Positions 1-7,458 of a stretch of DNA of 21,962 nucleotides are shown in pieces (positions within the stretch are counted from its first letter, which is position 1; each line of letters starts with the position of its first letter). The stretch comes from a virus. The DNA is taken from the IMG/VR virus record IMGVR_UViG_3300031963_001021, positions 1 through 21,962 of that record; one strand, written 5' to 3'. The notes beneath the pieces are model-generated. The model was not told where the DNA came from and did not search any database. It saw nothing but the letters and a program-made list of their open reading frames with translations. Position numbers and translations under genes: made by a program.

Positions 1-304
1 CAACTTCTAACAAGTCTTTAGGGCTGATTCCTGTTGCCACCGACACGGTAGCGACTTCATATATAGAACCGTGTCGGTCTATCCATTTTTTGAATCATAA
101 ATTAAATCAACATCTGCATATTGATTCATGTAATCTTCACCAAAGGCTAGATCAGTTTTGCCAGCATCTTTTTCTAATCGCCAAGCAAACCACCACAAAT
201 CTGTTTCCATTTGTAGTTCGCCTAATCTCTTACGCCAACCTGTTTTAAATTCGGCTTCAAAAGCCACCTTTACGGCTGGCGTAAGATCATAGGTAAGTTT
301 TTTA
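1..304. repeat. Left copy of the terminal redundancy (circular-contig overlap)
   Basis: This stretch matches 21659-21962 at every position except 11 (C here, T there), 130 (G/A) and 177 (A/T). It starts inside the frameshifted part of a tail-chaperone gene and ends inside that gene's 5' part. A repeat that cuts a gene at both ends and reads through in frame is what a circular or circularly permuted genome gives when assembled past its own start. The three differences look like population variants: two are synonymous and one is Leu/Ile. A true direct terminal repeat is less likely because replication usually keeps such copies identical. Confidence 0.9.
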
Positions 305-336
305 CCATCTTTTTTAACAATCTCAATTTTGTGCAT
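1..336 (-). CDS. Tail assembly chaperone, frameshifted long form (gpGT-like), cut by left edge
   Basis: A -1 slip at the heptamer at 91-85 lets ribosomes skip the TAG at 79-81 and continue W-I-D-R-H-G-S-I-Y-E and onward to the left edge. The complete extension is seen in the right-hand copy, where it ends at 21576. In total the product would be about 139 residues: 84 from G and 55 from the extension. The extension contains ATGISPKDLLEVDP, a segment of the type seen in actinophage T domains. A single-base difference between the two copies at position 11 is synonymous (TTG/TTA, Leu) in this -1 frame, which supports that the frame is translated. Confidence 0.75.
39..91 (-). promoter_or_regulatory. 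-1 programmed ribosomal frameshift signal (slippery site plus stem-loop)
   Basis: On the minus strand the heptamer A AAA AAT (91-85) lies in the zero frame as X XXY YYZ. It is followed by a six-base spacer (84-79) and then a perfect ten-base inverted repeat: ACCGACACGG at 78-69 pairs with CCGTGTCGGT at 48-39 around a 20-base loop. Slippery site, spacer and stem have the geometry of known -1 frameshift elements. The right-hand copy, 21697-21749, is identical. Confidence 0.85.
79..336 (-). CDS. Tail assembly chaperone, short form (gpG-like)
   Basis: An 85-residue protein directly after the major tail protein gene and, across the contig join, ahead of the tape measure gene. That is the usual place of lambda gpG-type chaperones, which coat the tape measure during tail assembly. 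The sequence has a central FEAEFKTGW segment, a METDLWWFAWR helix and an acidic C-terminal half, resembling actinophage chaperones. The last codons contain the slippery heptamer A AAA AAT at 91-85, and the stop TAG at 81-79 lies six bases after it. Function is inferred from position, size and the frameshift signal. The copy at the right edge has Ile for Leu in the WRLEKD segment. Confidence 0.8.
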   Translation of the reverse strand: MHKIEIVKKDGKKLTYDLTPAVKVAFEAEFKTGWRKRLGELQMETDLWWFAWRLEKDAGKTDLAFGEDYMNQYADVDLIYDSKNG

Positions 337-354
337 TGTCCCACCTTTTCTTTA

Positions 355-762
355 TTACGCGCTTGTTGATTTTGTTAATGCGGTCACAGGAAGCGAAACG
401 CTAACTGAAGCCACTGCATCCACAGCACCGTTTACAGGTGTCCAGGATGTGATAAGGCATGACATTGTGTAACTAGGATTAGTGGCTGTCACTGTTCCTG
501 ATACTGGTATTAACTTGATGTTAAGTTTTGTGCCTAGCGCATCCTCAAATAAACTGTTTACTGATGATGCTGCGAAGTCATTGTAAAGTTCAAGATTTAG
601 CGTAGGTCTTTCAACGCCGCCAATCATGTTCTGTACATTATCATTCATAGCAGTGATATCTACCTGATCAATTTCGCGTGCAAGGCTTACAGTGCTGACA
701 TGATCAGTAATAGTAGTTGTACCTACAATCACGGCAACTTTGTTACCCATAAATATGGCCAT
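355..762 (-). CDS. Major tail protein
   Basis: A 135-residue protein that should form the tail tube as stacked hexamer rings. Its N-terminal half reads as alternating beta strands with the segment REIDQVDITAMND, typical of the short siphophage tail-tube proteins. The C-terminal part is rich in Val, Ser and Thr and also beta-like. A good Shine-Dalgarno (AGAGG) sits a few bases before the ATG. It follows the presumed tail terminator gene and precedes the frameshifting chaperone gene, the standard order. Assignment rests on position plus this pattern. Confidence 0.8.
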   Translation of the reverse strand: MAIFMGNKVAVIVGTTTITDHVSTVSLAREIDQVDITAMNDNVQNMIGGVERPTLNLELYNDFAASSVNSLFEDALGTKLNIKLIPVSGTVTATNPSYTMSCLITSWTPVNGAVDAVASVSVSLPVTALTKSTSA

Positions 763-777
763 ATTTTTCCTCTCTTA

Positions 778-1188
778 CTAACCTATCAATTCAACCGAAT
801 ATTGATAACTTAGGTAGTCAATATTAGCGGATGTAATTGTGCCAGGGCTTGCAGACACAACCCTGAGCGTTTGTACAGCACCGCTTAATGTTTTATCAGC
901 CTCAATTGCGGTTTTAATTGAAGTTGAACCGGATGAAGCAAGTAGCCCATCCAATCTTTCTTGCCCATTTCTTTCGCTCATTCTTCCAACAACTACAATA
1001 ATCTGACATGTTGCAGAATCAAACCCTCTGTTTAATGTGTAATCATAATTCATAGACAATTGACCAACTATGGCAAAAGCATTGTTAGTTGGAATATTTG
1101 TAGAGTCAGGAACATAATCAAAAACACGCAAACCTGAAATAGTTTGTAATGCAGTTTTAAGATTATCTCTAACTGTGCTAGGGGTCAT
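778..1188 (-). CDS. Probable tail terminator or head-tail joining protein
   Basis: A 136-residue protein between the head-tail connector and the major tail protein, where phages usually encode the tail terminator (gpU-like) or a neck protein. It begins MTPSTVRDNLKTAL, an N-terminal helix, and continues with strands ending in YLSYQYSVELIG, the pattern expected for the tail terminator alpha/beta fold. The start ATG overlaps the connector stop in an ATGA junction, so the two are translationally coupled. No catalytic motif is expected. Other neck roles cannot be excluded from sequence alone. Confidence 0.6.
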   Translation of the reverse strand: MTPSTVRDNLKTALQTISGLRVFDYVPDSTNIPTNNAFAIVGQLSMNYDYTLNRGFDSATCQIIVVVGRMSERNGQERLDGLLASSGSTSIKTAIEADKTLSGAVQTLRVVSASPGTITSANIDYLSYQYSVELIG

Positions 1189-1850
1189 GCAATAACTTCT
1201 TTTTTGTATGCCCTGACCATTGCAGTGATATCTCTACCCACTGGCGACATTCTTACAACGCCCAAATCACCTAATCCTAAAATTCCACCTGGTGCATCCT
1301 TGCGCTTGTACAGATCGGCAGTAAGAATCAAACACGCCATGTTGATGTCACTAGGCACGGTTGGCCATCCCCATTTAGCAGTTACTTGAACGCCTGGGCG
1401 TAAACCATTTTGTGTAATGCCTGGGAATATAGGCCAGGTTTCAGTGTTAGATACCATTGTTAATTGTGTATATGGCCGGCCTAATGATGGCGCGGTTAAT
1501 GGGTCTAAAATATAATCTGTATTTAAAGTTAAGGTTTTGGCGTATGTACCGTTGCCGTTTGAATCGGTTTTGACAACTAAATCAGTTGTACTACCAATAT
1601 CATCTACATAAACAAATATATCTGAGTAGGCACGGTAAAGCCGGGCAGATGCGGCACTGTCTAAATAAAATCTACGGTTTGCAATCCGGTCAATTGATCG
1701 TGATGCTGATTCAACTAAATCTTCTAACAAGTCATTATCAGTGTTATCTGATATAGACATGTAATTTTTAATTTCAGTTAATGTTGCATATCCATTTGTT
1801 ATAGCCATGATCGGTATCCAAATTCTGTATTGCCCTGGGACATTAGACAA
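1185..1850 (-). CDS. Head-tail connector (adaptor) protein, gp6-like
   Basis: Directly after the capsid gene. The segment YATLTEIKNYMSISDNTDND followed by LVESASRSIDRIANRRFY is characteristic of the gp6-like connectors that plug onto the portal. This gives 221 residues from the ATG at 1850, which has GGAG eight bases upstream. The ATG at 1808 (207 residues, MAITNGYATL) fits the family's usual N-terminus better but has only a weak GGA. I keep the longer form because of its ribosome binding site. The C-terminal half contains a Gly-rich PGGILGLGDLG loop typical of the family. Confidence 0.75.
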   Translation of the reverse strand: MSNVPGQYRIWIPIMAITNGYATLTEIKNYMSISDNTDNDLLEDLVESASRSIDRIANRRFYLDSAASARLYRAYSDIFVYVDDIGSTTDLVVKTDSNGNGTYAKTLTLNTDYILDPLTAPSLGRPYTQLTMVSNTETWPIFPGITQNGLRPGVQVTAKWGWPTVPSDINMACLILTADLYKRKDAPGGILGLGDLGVVRMSPVGRDITAMVRAYKKEVIA

Positions 1851-1884
1851 ACTCCATTCTTTAAATACCGATCATAGTTAGAAT

Positions 1885-1912
1885 CCAGGCCACTGGAAGG
1901 GTAGCGGCCTGG
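1885..1912 (-). other. Hairpin just after the capsid gene
   Basis: In the 75-base gap between capsid and connector genes, CCAGGCC (1912-1906, minus strand) pairs with GGCCTGG (1891-1885) across a 14-base loop. It lies 14 bases past the capsid stop. There is no run of T after it on the minus strand, so it is not a classic intrinsic terminator. It may instead stabilise the capsid mRNA end or lower read-through into the tail genes. Confidence 0.5.
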
Positions 1913-1925
1913 AAACTTTATTACA

Positions 1926-3284
1926 TTAGAAGGATGGCGCGGCCAAACCTGTTCCGTTAATTTGTGCAATTGCACCTGGATAACGCTCGGCGGTGAACGC
2001 TGACATTCCGAATAGAACAATGTTCAACGCAACCTTGCCATTTGGTTCTTCAAATGTTACATAGGTTGGTGCTGCTGCTTCTTCCCATAGGTGTGTTTCG
2101 TTCAAATCAACTACAAAGATTGTATCTTGATTTGTACTGGTACCCTTATTGGTTGCAATGTTGGCATCAACAATAATAGGCAAGCCTAGAATTGAATAAC
2201 CTGAATTGCCATAAGAAGGTGTACCGTTTCCAACACCAATTGCGTTCATTGGGCTATTAGCCTGTGGCACAACTAATGGGCGGTTTGATCCATCTACACC
2301 AGCCAATAGGAATCCTAAACGGCGTGGGTGCATGATGATTGCATTTGGATTAGCAAATACAGTTGATTGAATCTGTTGGATTGCATCTGCAATCTTTGGA
2401 TACAAGCCCGCAACTGTTCCTGTTGTTGCTGTGTAAGTAACAAGGATTCCAGTTGTCATATTTACAAGTCCTAATGGTTGTCCACTTGAACCTGATCCAT
2501 TAAGTAGTGAATTATCCAACTTTGTGTGATAATCACGAATTAAATCACCTAACACAATGTTTTCAATGTTGTATCCGCGTAGAAGTGCTTGCTTTGATAC
2601 TGATTGCTGACCGGCAATTGTATTTACATTTACGGTTAGTGTTGTGTCTGCAATATCTTGCGATACTGCGGCTGTGTTTTGTGATGTTTGATATGCAGTG
2701 ATAGTTCCAGTGTTGATTTTAGAAATAACAACTGACATACCCTGTGTTGGTAGTTGGTGCTTGCGTGCGGCATCCGCAAATGGGCGACCAGCGCGTGCTA
2801 ATGGTGCATATAAATCAACTAGGTATTGTGGCACTACTAAACCTGCAAAGTTGGATGTTCCAACTGCACGCTTTTCAATTGCCATTTCCTGTTGGTGTCT
2901 TGCAATGCGTTGTGCGGCATCTGCATCAGTTTTGAAGTTTGCCTTTAGCGCATCAGTTAAGAAATCATTTCCTGATCTCTCTGAGTAAGTTAATTCCTCG
3001 CGTGTAACGGTAAAGCCACCTGCGCGAACTTCCTTCTTTGGCTCTACATTCGCATCAACCTTAGCGGCTAGATCAGCGGCTTTTTGGTTGCGAATTTCAA
3101 TATCAGACATCTGCTCAATTCTTTCATCCAACTTTTTGATCTCCAGGTTAAGGGCTTCTACATTAGCCAACTCAACCTCTGATAGATCGCGTGCTTCTTC
3201 AGCGGCGCGGTCTAAAGTTGCTTGAATGAGAGAAGTCTTTGCTTCGCGCTTCTCGCGTAGAGAAGCAAGAAAAGTATTAGACAT
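1926..3284 (-). CDS. Major capsid protein, HK97 fold, with N-terminal scaffold domain
   Basis: 452 residues. About the first 100 form a charged coiled coil (REKREAKTSL, LEIKKLDERIEQ), matching the delta/scaffold domain that HK97-type capsid proteins carry and that the prohead protease removes. The mature part begins around residues 105-130. It contains the N-arm and strand pattern seen in the family, including LLNGSGSSGQPLGLVN and a late IVLFGMSAFTAERY segment. The upstream protease and portal confirm the module. The start has a strong Shine-Dalgarno (TAGGAG) five bases before ATG. An 81-base gap precedes it, longer than most here, so it may have its own promoter or mRNA processing signal. 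Confidence 0.93.
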   Translation of the reverse strand: MSNTFLASLREKREAKTSLIQATLDRAAEEARDLSEVELANVEALNLEIKKLDERIEQMSDIEIRNQKAADLAAKVDANVEPKKEVRAGGFTVTREELTYSERSGNDFLTDALKANFKTDADAAQRIARHQQEMAIEKRAVGTSNFAGLVVPQYLVDLYAPLARAGRPFADAARKHQLPTQGMSVVISKINTGTITAYQTSQNTAAVSQDIADTTLTVNVNTIAGQQSVSKQALLRGYNIENIVLGDLIRDYHTKLDNSLLNGSGSSGQPLGLVNMTTGILVTYTATTGTVAGLYPKIADAIQQIQSTVFANPNAIIMHPRRLGFLLAGVDGSNRPLVVPQANSPMNAIGVGNGTPSYGNSGYSILGLPIIVDANIATNKGTSTNQDTIFVVDLNETHLWEEAAAPTYVTFEEPNGKVALNIVLFGMSAFTAERYPGAIAQINGTGLAAPSF

Positions 3285-3365
3285 TTTTCTCCTATTGTTA
3301 GTTGTTTAGTGAGAAGGTGTAACGCGCCGATAATCCGGGGTTAGGTGTTCTACGACTTGTCAAAA

Positions 3366-3602
3366 TTATATCTCTTTTTTTAAATCTTTCAGTATTTGGG
3401 CGGCAGTGTTAAATCTTGTTTTTTCTGAATCAATTTCTACGGTTTCTGCTCGGCTTTCGCCATACTCTGAAATGTTGATTGCTGTTAATTGATCTTCGGC
3501 CTGAGCCTGTGTTTTGTGGCAACCCAATATCTCATTAGTATCAGATTTGACTACTGCATACCCTTCGCAATCAGGATGATTACTTACTACGCTGTATGGC
3601 AT
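3366..3602 (-). CDS. Small protein carrying a detached CHKT/AVV domain
   Basis: A 78-residue protein between protease and capsid genes, overlapping the protease end by 23 bases. Residues 1-45 (YAVVKSDTNEILGCHKTQAQ, then LTAIN) match a small motif that I recall as usually fused to the C-terminus of actinophage capsid-maturation proteases or nearby proteins: Ala-Val-x-Lys, Gly-Cys-His-x-Thr, Ala-x-x-Gln-Leu. Here it is separate, followed by a charged tail. Role unknown. By position it could be a scaffold or protease accessory. The link to that motif is from memory of the family, not a search. Confidence 0.65.
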   Translation of the reverse strand: MPYSVVSNHPDCEGYAVVKSDTNEILGCHKTQAQAEDQLTAINISEYGESRAETVEIDSEKTRFNTAAQILKDLKKEI

Positions 3603-4131
3603 CTAATATCTTCCTTGCTTCATCTAATCTAGGTGTTAATTGTGGTTGGCCTTCACGCATACCGGTAACGCTTGCAAGTTCACCATAAGCACCAAAGGTA
3701 ACTAAAGATACTTCGGCTAGATGTGCTTTGATTCTTTCCATAACACCGTCAGGGCGTTTACGGTTTTTGATTGGCATAAATCCGACAGACAATTGATCTA
3801 ATGCACCATCTTTAACCAACTCTAATGCTTCATCACCTTCACGCGTTTTTGAGATTTTAAACTCAGCGTAAAGGCCTTCATCTGTTTCGCGCAATAATGT
3901 GGCACGGCCTAAAACATTATTCTCGCCATGACCTCTAAGAAGTTTGACTCGGTGCGGTGCTTTAATAACTTCGGCAAACACGCCTTTTCTAAATACTTCA
4001 ACCATTGTTTGTGTGATTCGTTGCTCTTTGTTGTAAGGCACGGCAATACCAAAAATGGTGCGGCCATCACCGTTAGCACGCAACTCTAAATCAACTGAGT
4101 AACTTCTATTTTGTATTTTTTCATCCGACAT
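3580..4131 (-). CDS. Prohead maturation protease, HK97 family (U35)
   Basis: 183 residues from the ATG at 4131, which has GAGG nine bases upstream. An ATG at 4140 would put that ribosome site next to the start codon. The protein shows the family's order: early TIFGIAVPYN, catalytic His in LLRGHGE, catalytic Ser in LDQLSVGF, then AHLAEVSLVTFGAYGELASV. It cleaves the scaffold part of the capsid protein inside the prohead. Length is normal for the family. It overlaps the portal end slightly, so the two are coupled. Confidence 0.93.
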   Translation of the reverse strand: MSDEKIQNRSYSVDLELRANGDGRTIFGIAVPYNKEQRITQTMVEVFRKGVFAEVIKAPHRVKLLRGHGENNVLGRATLLRETDEGLYAEFKISKTREGDEALELVKDGALDQLSVGFMPIKNRKRPDGVMERIKAHLAEVSLVTFGAYGELASVTGMREGQPQLTPRLDEARKILDAIQRSK

Positions 4132-5317
4132 AGTTTTCATCCTCTACTGTATCAACCACATCACTTTGCAATGACTCATCTTCTGCTTCTTCACCAATTT
4201 CATCTTCTTCTTCATAATCCATTGGATCAAGGTTTTCATAATCTCTAACTTCATCAACAGTTAGGAATTTATTAGACAAAGCAACAGCATAGGCATCATA
4301 TCTGCTTGCTGTATCTGTCTTTAACAATGAATCATATTTAAATGCTGCGGTTTGACCGCGAACAAGTAAATCTGAAAAGGCTGCTTCTATTCTTTCGGCA
4401 ATAGGTTGGATTGACCATTTTACTAATTGTAAATTTTCCTGTTCAACATTTGAATAAGTACGGCTAGAATTTGGTGATCCTAAAAAGTAAGGTGGCAAAC
4501 CTAATATGTTTGCCGCCTCTGTTAAGCCGGCTGTTTGCGCTTCAACCAATTGTGATTCTGCCGCATTGCTGCTTAACACTTCAAAATCTGTTGATGCGTT
4601 CATTACAACTGGCGATCTGTTGCGTGATGAGTACATTGCCATCCATGCTGTTTTTAAGGCATCTGCTTCTTCTTGAGTTAAATCAGGGTTTGCAGATTTA
4701 ATTACCGCTGTTGGATTTACGCCACCATCAAAATATCTTGATGCGTATTCATTAATAGCAATCTCTTTGCCTAATGCTTGTTTTGCAACTGCTAAAATTC
4801 CTTTACCAACTAAATCACCTGGCATTGTGAAATTTTTAATATGCAAAATTTCTGATTTGTCATAAGTGCGTTCATCAATACGGTAAATGATGCGCCCATT
4901 TTCTCTTGTAACTTGTACACGGTCAGGTGAAACAGGGTAGATGCTCTCCGGCAATCCATTAACACCTGCTTCACCCAAAACTGCGACATAGTTACCGTGA
5001 ATAATTAAAGCGGCTGCCATTGCACTAATTGTTTCCATACGCGTTTCAGTAGGCACAGGTCGCATTAAAATTTGTGGGGTTGGTGTTACTTCTCTTTTGT
5101 TGCGATAAGCACACAATGGCAATGCGCCAATTGCATCACTAATTAAAGTTATACCCCGATATATTGCCGGTATGCCTAATGCTGTATTTTGATCTACATA
5201 AGCACCAGCCCAATTACCTTCAAAGAATCGGCCAACGCGACCTAAAGAATCTACATACCCCTGTGATGTATAAACTAAGGATGGTTGTATTTGTCTTTTC
5301 AGTAATCGGCCTAACAT
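4121..5317 (-). CDS. Portal protein, HK97 family
   Basis: 398 residues. The N-terminus contains ALGIPAIYRGITLISDAIGALPL, the hallmark opening of HK97-type portals. It also has LRP-like MRPVPTETR, IHGNYVAVLGE, ILHIKNF, and LGLPPYFLGSP with SYSNVEQ-like TYSNVEQENLQ. It forms the dodecameric DNA channel at one capsid vertex. The C-terminal 35 residues are strongly acidic (DYEEEDEIGEEAEDE), which is common. The start ATG shares bases with the TAA of the small membrane-peptide gene (TAATG), so it is coupled to it. Confidence 0.93.
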   Translation of the reverse strand: MLGRLLKRQIQPSLVYTSQGYVDSLGRVGRFFEGNWAGAYVDQNTALGIPAIYRGITLISDAIGALPLCAYRNKREVTPTPQILMRPVPTETRMETISAMAAALIIHGNYVAVLGEAGVNGLPESIYPVSPDRVQVTRENGRIIYRIDERTYDKSEILHIKNFTMPGDLVGKGILAVAKQALGKEIAINEYASRYFDGGVNPTAVIKSANPDLTQEEADALKTAWMAMYSSRNRSPVVMNASTDFEVLSSNAAESQLVEAQTAGLTEAANILGLPPYFLGSPNSSRTYSNVEQENLQLVKWSIQPIAERIEAAFSDLLVRGQTAAFKYDSLLKTDTASRYDAYAVALSNKFLTVDEVRDYENLDPMDYEEEDEIGEEAEDESLQSDVVDTVEDENYVG

Positions 5318-5463
5318 TATTTACCTCTGTTTTCCAAAGCAATACCAAATAAAACTAAAAATGCACCTGACAATATTACAGCCACAACTGGATTAAATGT
5401 TGCGACACCTGCAACTATTAGCAAAGAACCTGATAGTTGTAAAGCGGATGGTAAATATTTCAT
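5317..5463 (-). CDS. 48-residue membrane peptide between terminase and portal
   Basis: Too short for usual cut-offs but clearly a gene. Its ATG overlaps the large-terminase stop (TAATG) and its TAA overlaps the portal ATG (again TAATG), filling the gap exactly. The product begins MKYLPSALQLSGSLLIVAGV and has a second hydrophobic stretch (VVAVILSGAFLVLFGIAL), so it is a likely two-helix hairpin. It ends in ENRGK. Function unknown. A superinfection-exclusion or membrane-tethering role is speculation. Confidence 0.8.
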   Translation of the reverse strand: MKYLPSALQLSGSLLIVAGVATFNPVVAVILSGAFLVLFGIALENRGK

Positions 5464-6878
5464 TAGTAGATTTTACTCCTTGCAACCGGCTGATCTTCTA
5501 TTTTGGTGACCACTCCATACCGTGCCAGTGTAACGGCAACAAGTGGCGTTATGTTAGTTGTGCTTTGGCGATTCCATGCCCAGGAATCTCCTAACGGTCT
5601 TTTGGTTGATCCCATTATTGCTACTCTTAAATTAGGATCATCTAAATGGCTAATGGTTTTAGCCTGTACCGCATCATAAAAAGAACCGCATGCCCTGGCA
5701 TAATCTCTTAAATGTATAGACATCACGCCAATATTCTGCTTTTCCAACTCTACAATTAAAGATGCAGCCGGTGATCCAGTATCAATAACAACCTTTGTGT
5801 TGTACTTTTTACACAACTCAACTATTCGCGGCAACACCCATGATGTACCTTCTTTACATTCAATAAGTTCAACCGGCGTAAAATCTCTTACCATGCCTGA
5901 TGCGGCGATTGAAGCCCGATCACGCTCACGCGATATATCAACTCCAAATACAATTTTGTTGCCAACCGTAATATCTGTTCTAGCCAAAGAATCCCATAAT
6001 TCGGTGTTAATGACCTGTACTGCATCTCGGGATGGCCATACATTCAACCATTCTTTTGTAAATATCTCCGGGCTGTTAGTTGCTGCCGCTTCTCGCACGG
6101 CATCTATCAATACGCCTTTTTTCTCATGCAATGATGGTATTGCCTGATACCACACTTCTTCATTTAAGTAATCAAAATCATCTGATGATGGACACCATTC
6201 AAACCAGGCTAATTTGTTTTGCGGTTCGGCAATCTCTCTATGGCCAATCTCCCGGTAATGCTCTAACAATTCAGATTCTCCAGGCCTACCGGCGTTAGAC
6301 AAAATCCATAATTGACCATTTCGCTTTGTTGCCAGGGTTGGCTGCAAGTTAGCAATTAGTGAAAGTGGATGTGTTAAGGCTTCATCAATAACCATTAAAT
6401 TCAAACTTAGGCCGCGTGCGCCTTTGTCATTAGGTGTGACAATGCCATAGGTAGAACCATTGCGCATATAAATTTTTTCACTGCCATTTACCCTGGAAAC
6501 CCTAGCAATGCGTTTAGAGAATTTAGGTGATAACTGAAAACTTAATAAATGTTCTTCCCACTTATTTTTGGCCATGTTGCGATCTTGCGCTGTATATGCC
6601 ACATGTCTTTTAGGTTGCAATAATTCATAAGCAATACGCGTTTCAATTAATTTTGATTTTCCGTTTTGCCTACCCACTTGCGCAGCCACAGTGCGGTACT
6701 TGTATAACCCGGTTTCATCTTTTTCTAAACCCACATCTGCAACTAGGCGTTGCCAATCAAAAAGATCAAACCCCAACAGTTTTGCGACCTGCGCCAACTT
6801 ATCGCCATCTGTATCAAAACTTGTATCTCTTTGTGATGCCCATCTAGGCGTACATAAGATTTTATTCAAACAAATCAT
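5463..6878 (-). CDS. Terminase large subunit
   Basis: The packaging motor: ATPase plus headful or cos-cutting nuclease. From the ATG at 6878 it has 471 residues; the frame is open to 6950, but that would overlap the small subunit more. Visible motifs: Walker A-like GRQNGKS at about 69-75, Walker B LMVIDE, coupling motif LWILSNAG, then nuclease-domain acids in FGVDISRERDRAS and VVIDTGSPAA. TPRWASQRDTSFDTDGDKLA near the start is typical of actinophage terminases. The overlap with the small subunit end is 17 bases. Confidence 0.93.
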   Translation of the reverse strand: MICLNKILCTPRWASQRDTSFDTDGDKLAQVAKLLGFDLFDWQRLVADVGLEKDETGLYKYRTVAAQVGRQNGKSKLIETRIAYELLQPKRHVAYTAQDRNMAKNKWEEHLLSFQLSPKFSKRIARVSRVNGSEKIYMRNGSTYGIVTPNDKGARGLSLNLMVIDEALTHPLSLIANLQPTLATKRNGQLWILSNAGRPGESELLEHYREIGHREIAEPQNKLAWFEWCPSSDDFDYLNEEVWYQAIPSLHEKKGVLIDAVREAAATNSPEIFTKEWLNVWPSRDAVQVINTELWDSLARTDITVGNKIVFGVDISRERDRASIAASGMVRDFTPVELIECKEGTSWVLPRIVELCKKYNTKVVIDTGSPAASLIVELEKQNIGVMSIHLRDYARACGSFYDAVQAKTISHLDDPNLRVAIMGSTKRPLGDSWAWNRQSTTNITPLVAVTLARYGVVTKIEDQPVARSKIY

Positions 6879-7134
6879 CCTCATCAGGTAAAGCGCAAGA
6901 ATCCCAAATTTCTCGCAACTCTTTAGATATGGATGGGATTGTGTGGCCACCTTTGCCGGATTCTTCTATGCGATCCCAGGCACGCGCCAGCCCTAATAGC
7001 ATCTCTCTTTTAACCTGATCAATATCATTACGGCCTGTAAGTGATTTGACCATTGCAGATGTGTGCCGGCCTAACTTTTTCTTTGGCTTACCATTTGCGA
7101 CTATTTTTAATGGCTTTGCGTTTTGCATTTCCAT
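6862..7134 (-). CDS. Probable terminase small subunit
   Basis: 90 residues from the ATG at 7134, which has GAGGGG seven bases upstream; earlier in-frame ATGs lack a site. It lies between HNH and the large terminase. The N-terminus is basic (KPKKKLGRH), followed by helices (VKREMLLGLARAWDRIEE) and an acidic tail (LPDEDDLFE). That layout suits a DNA-recognising small terminase, and small actinophage versions look like this. Assigned mainly by position. Confidence 0.7.
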   Translation of the reverse strand: MEMQNAKPLKIVANGKPKKKLGRHTSAMVKSLTGRNDIDQVKREMLLGLARAWDRIEESGKGGHTIPSISKELREIWDSCALPDEDDLFE

Positions 7135-7348
7135 AACTCGCCCCTCTTGAGTAATTGCAACTTGCACATGCTGGCCTTAGACTCCCCACCCAAAGTTCAG
7201 GTGAAGGAAAGGAATCAATAGGTGGTTCATGATCCAGCGTAGTGGCAACGGTCTTTTTGCAGTAAAAACACAATGGTTTTTGAGCCAAAACAATTTCTCT
7301 AATTTTTTTGTAATTCGCATTGTATTTTCTGCTTTTTATAGTTTTCAT
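7088..7348 (-). CDS. HNH endonuclease
   Basis: 86 residues. The core reads KPLCFYCKK (first zinc pair), LDHEPPI (the first His), then RPACASCNYSRGA (second zinc pair and the Asn). This is the ordinary HNH nuclease pattern of phages that encode it next to terminase. Such proteins work with the terminase in cos cleavage and genome packaging in HK97-like phages. It overlaps the small terminase gene by 47 bases. The C-terminus is basic. The Shine-Dalgarno is weak because the region upstream is A/T-rich. Confidence 0.9.
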   Translation of the reverse strand: MKTIKSRKYNANYKKIREIVLAQKPLCFYCKKTVATTLDHEPPIDSFPSPELWVGSLRPACASCNYSRGASYGNAKRKAIKNSRKW

Positions 7349-7458
7349 AAAAAATCTTTATTTTTTTTCAAACATTTTTGCGCTCGCCGGGGAGAGAGAA
7401 AACGCGAACGGCGGCGTATTCCGCACGCGTAACAAAATAGGAAAAAACAGCATTATTT
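7349..7458. other. Non-coding gap with GC-rich patch: cos candidate
   Basis: A 110-base gap between the last accessory gene and HNH. It holds a strikingly GC-rich patch (7380-7432) inside an otherwise very A/T-rich surround, including CGCTCGCCGGGGAG, CGCGAACGGCGGCG and a small hairpin GCGG-CGTATT-CCGC. An 8-base inverted repeat, CAAAATAG (7433-7440) and CTATTTTG (7464-7471), flanks its left part. Position just before HNH and terminase is where cos sites lie in related phages. The exact cut cannot be placed from sequence. Confidence 0.5.

Noticed and set aside
1-304. Terminal repeat as a functional direct terminal repeat
   Set aside because: The repeat interrupts a gene at both ends, reads in frame across the join and has three mismatches, which fits assembly overlap better.
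2525-2536. TGTGATAATCAC inside the capsid gene as a third CRP-like site
   Set aside because: Half-sites are only three bases apart instead of six, and it is inside a coding region.
3358-3363. TTGACA on the minus strand upstream of the capsid gene, as a promoter
   Set aside because: A perfect -35 hexamer, but no acceptable -10 lies 15-19 bases downstream; at 17 bases it is CCCCGG.
5797-6147. A plus-strand open frame of 116 codons and many shorter ones
   Set aside because: They lie antisense to strongly supported genes (here the large terminase), have no ribosome sites or recognisable motifs, and are low in coding character.
7088-7348. HNH gene as a homing endonuclease or mobile insertion
   Set aside because: It is in the conserved place beside the terminase genes and overlaps the small terminase, as expected for a packaging HNH protein.
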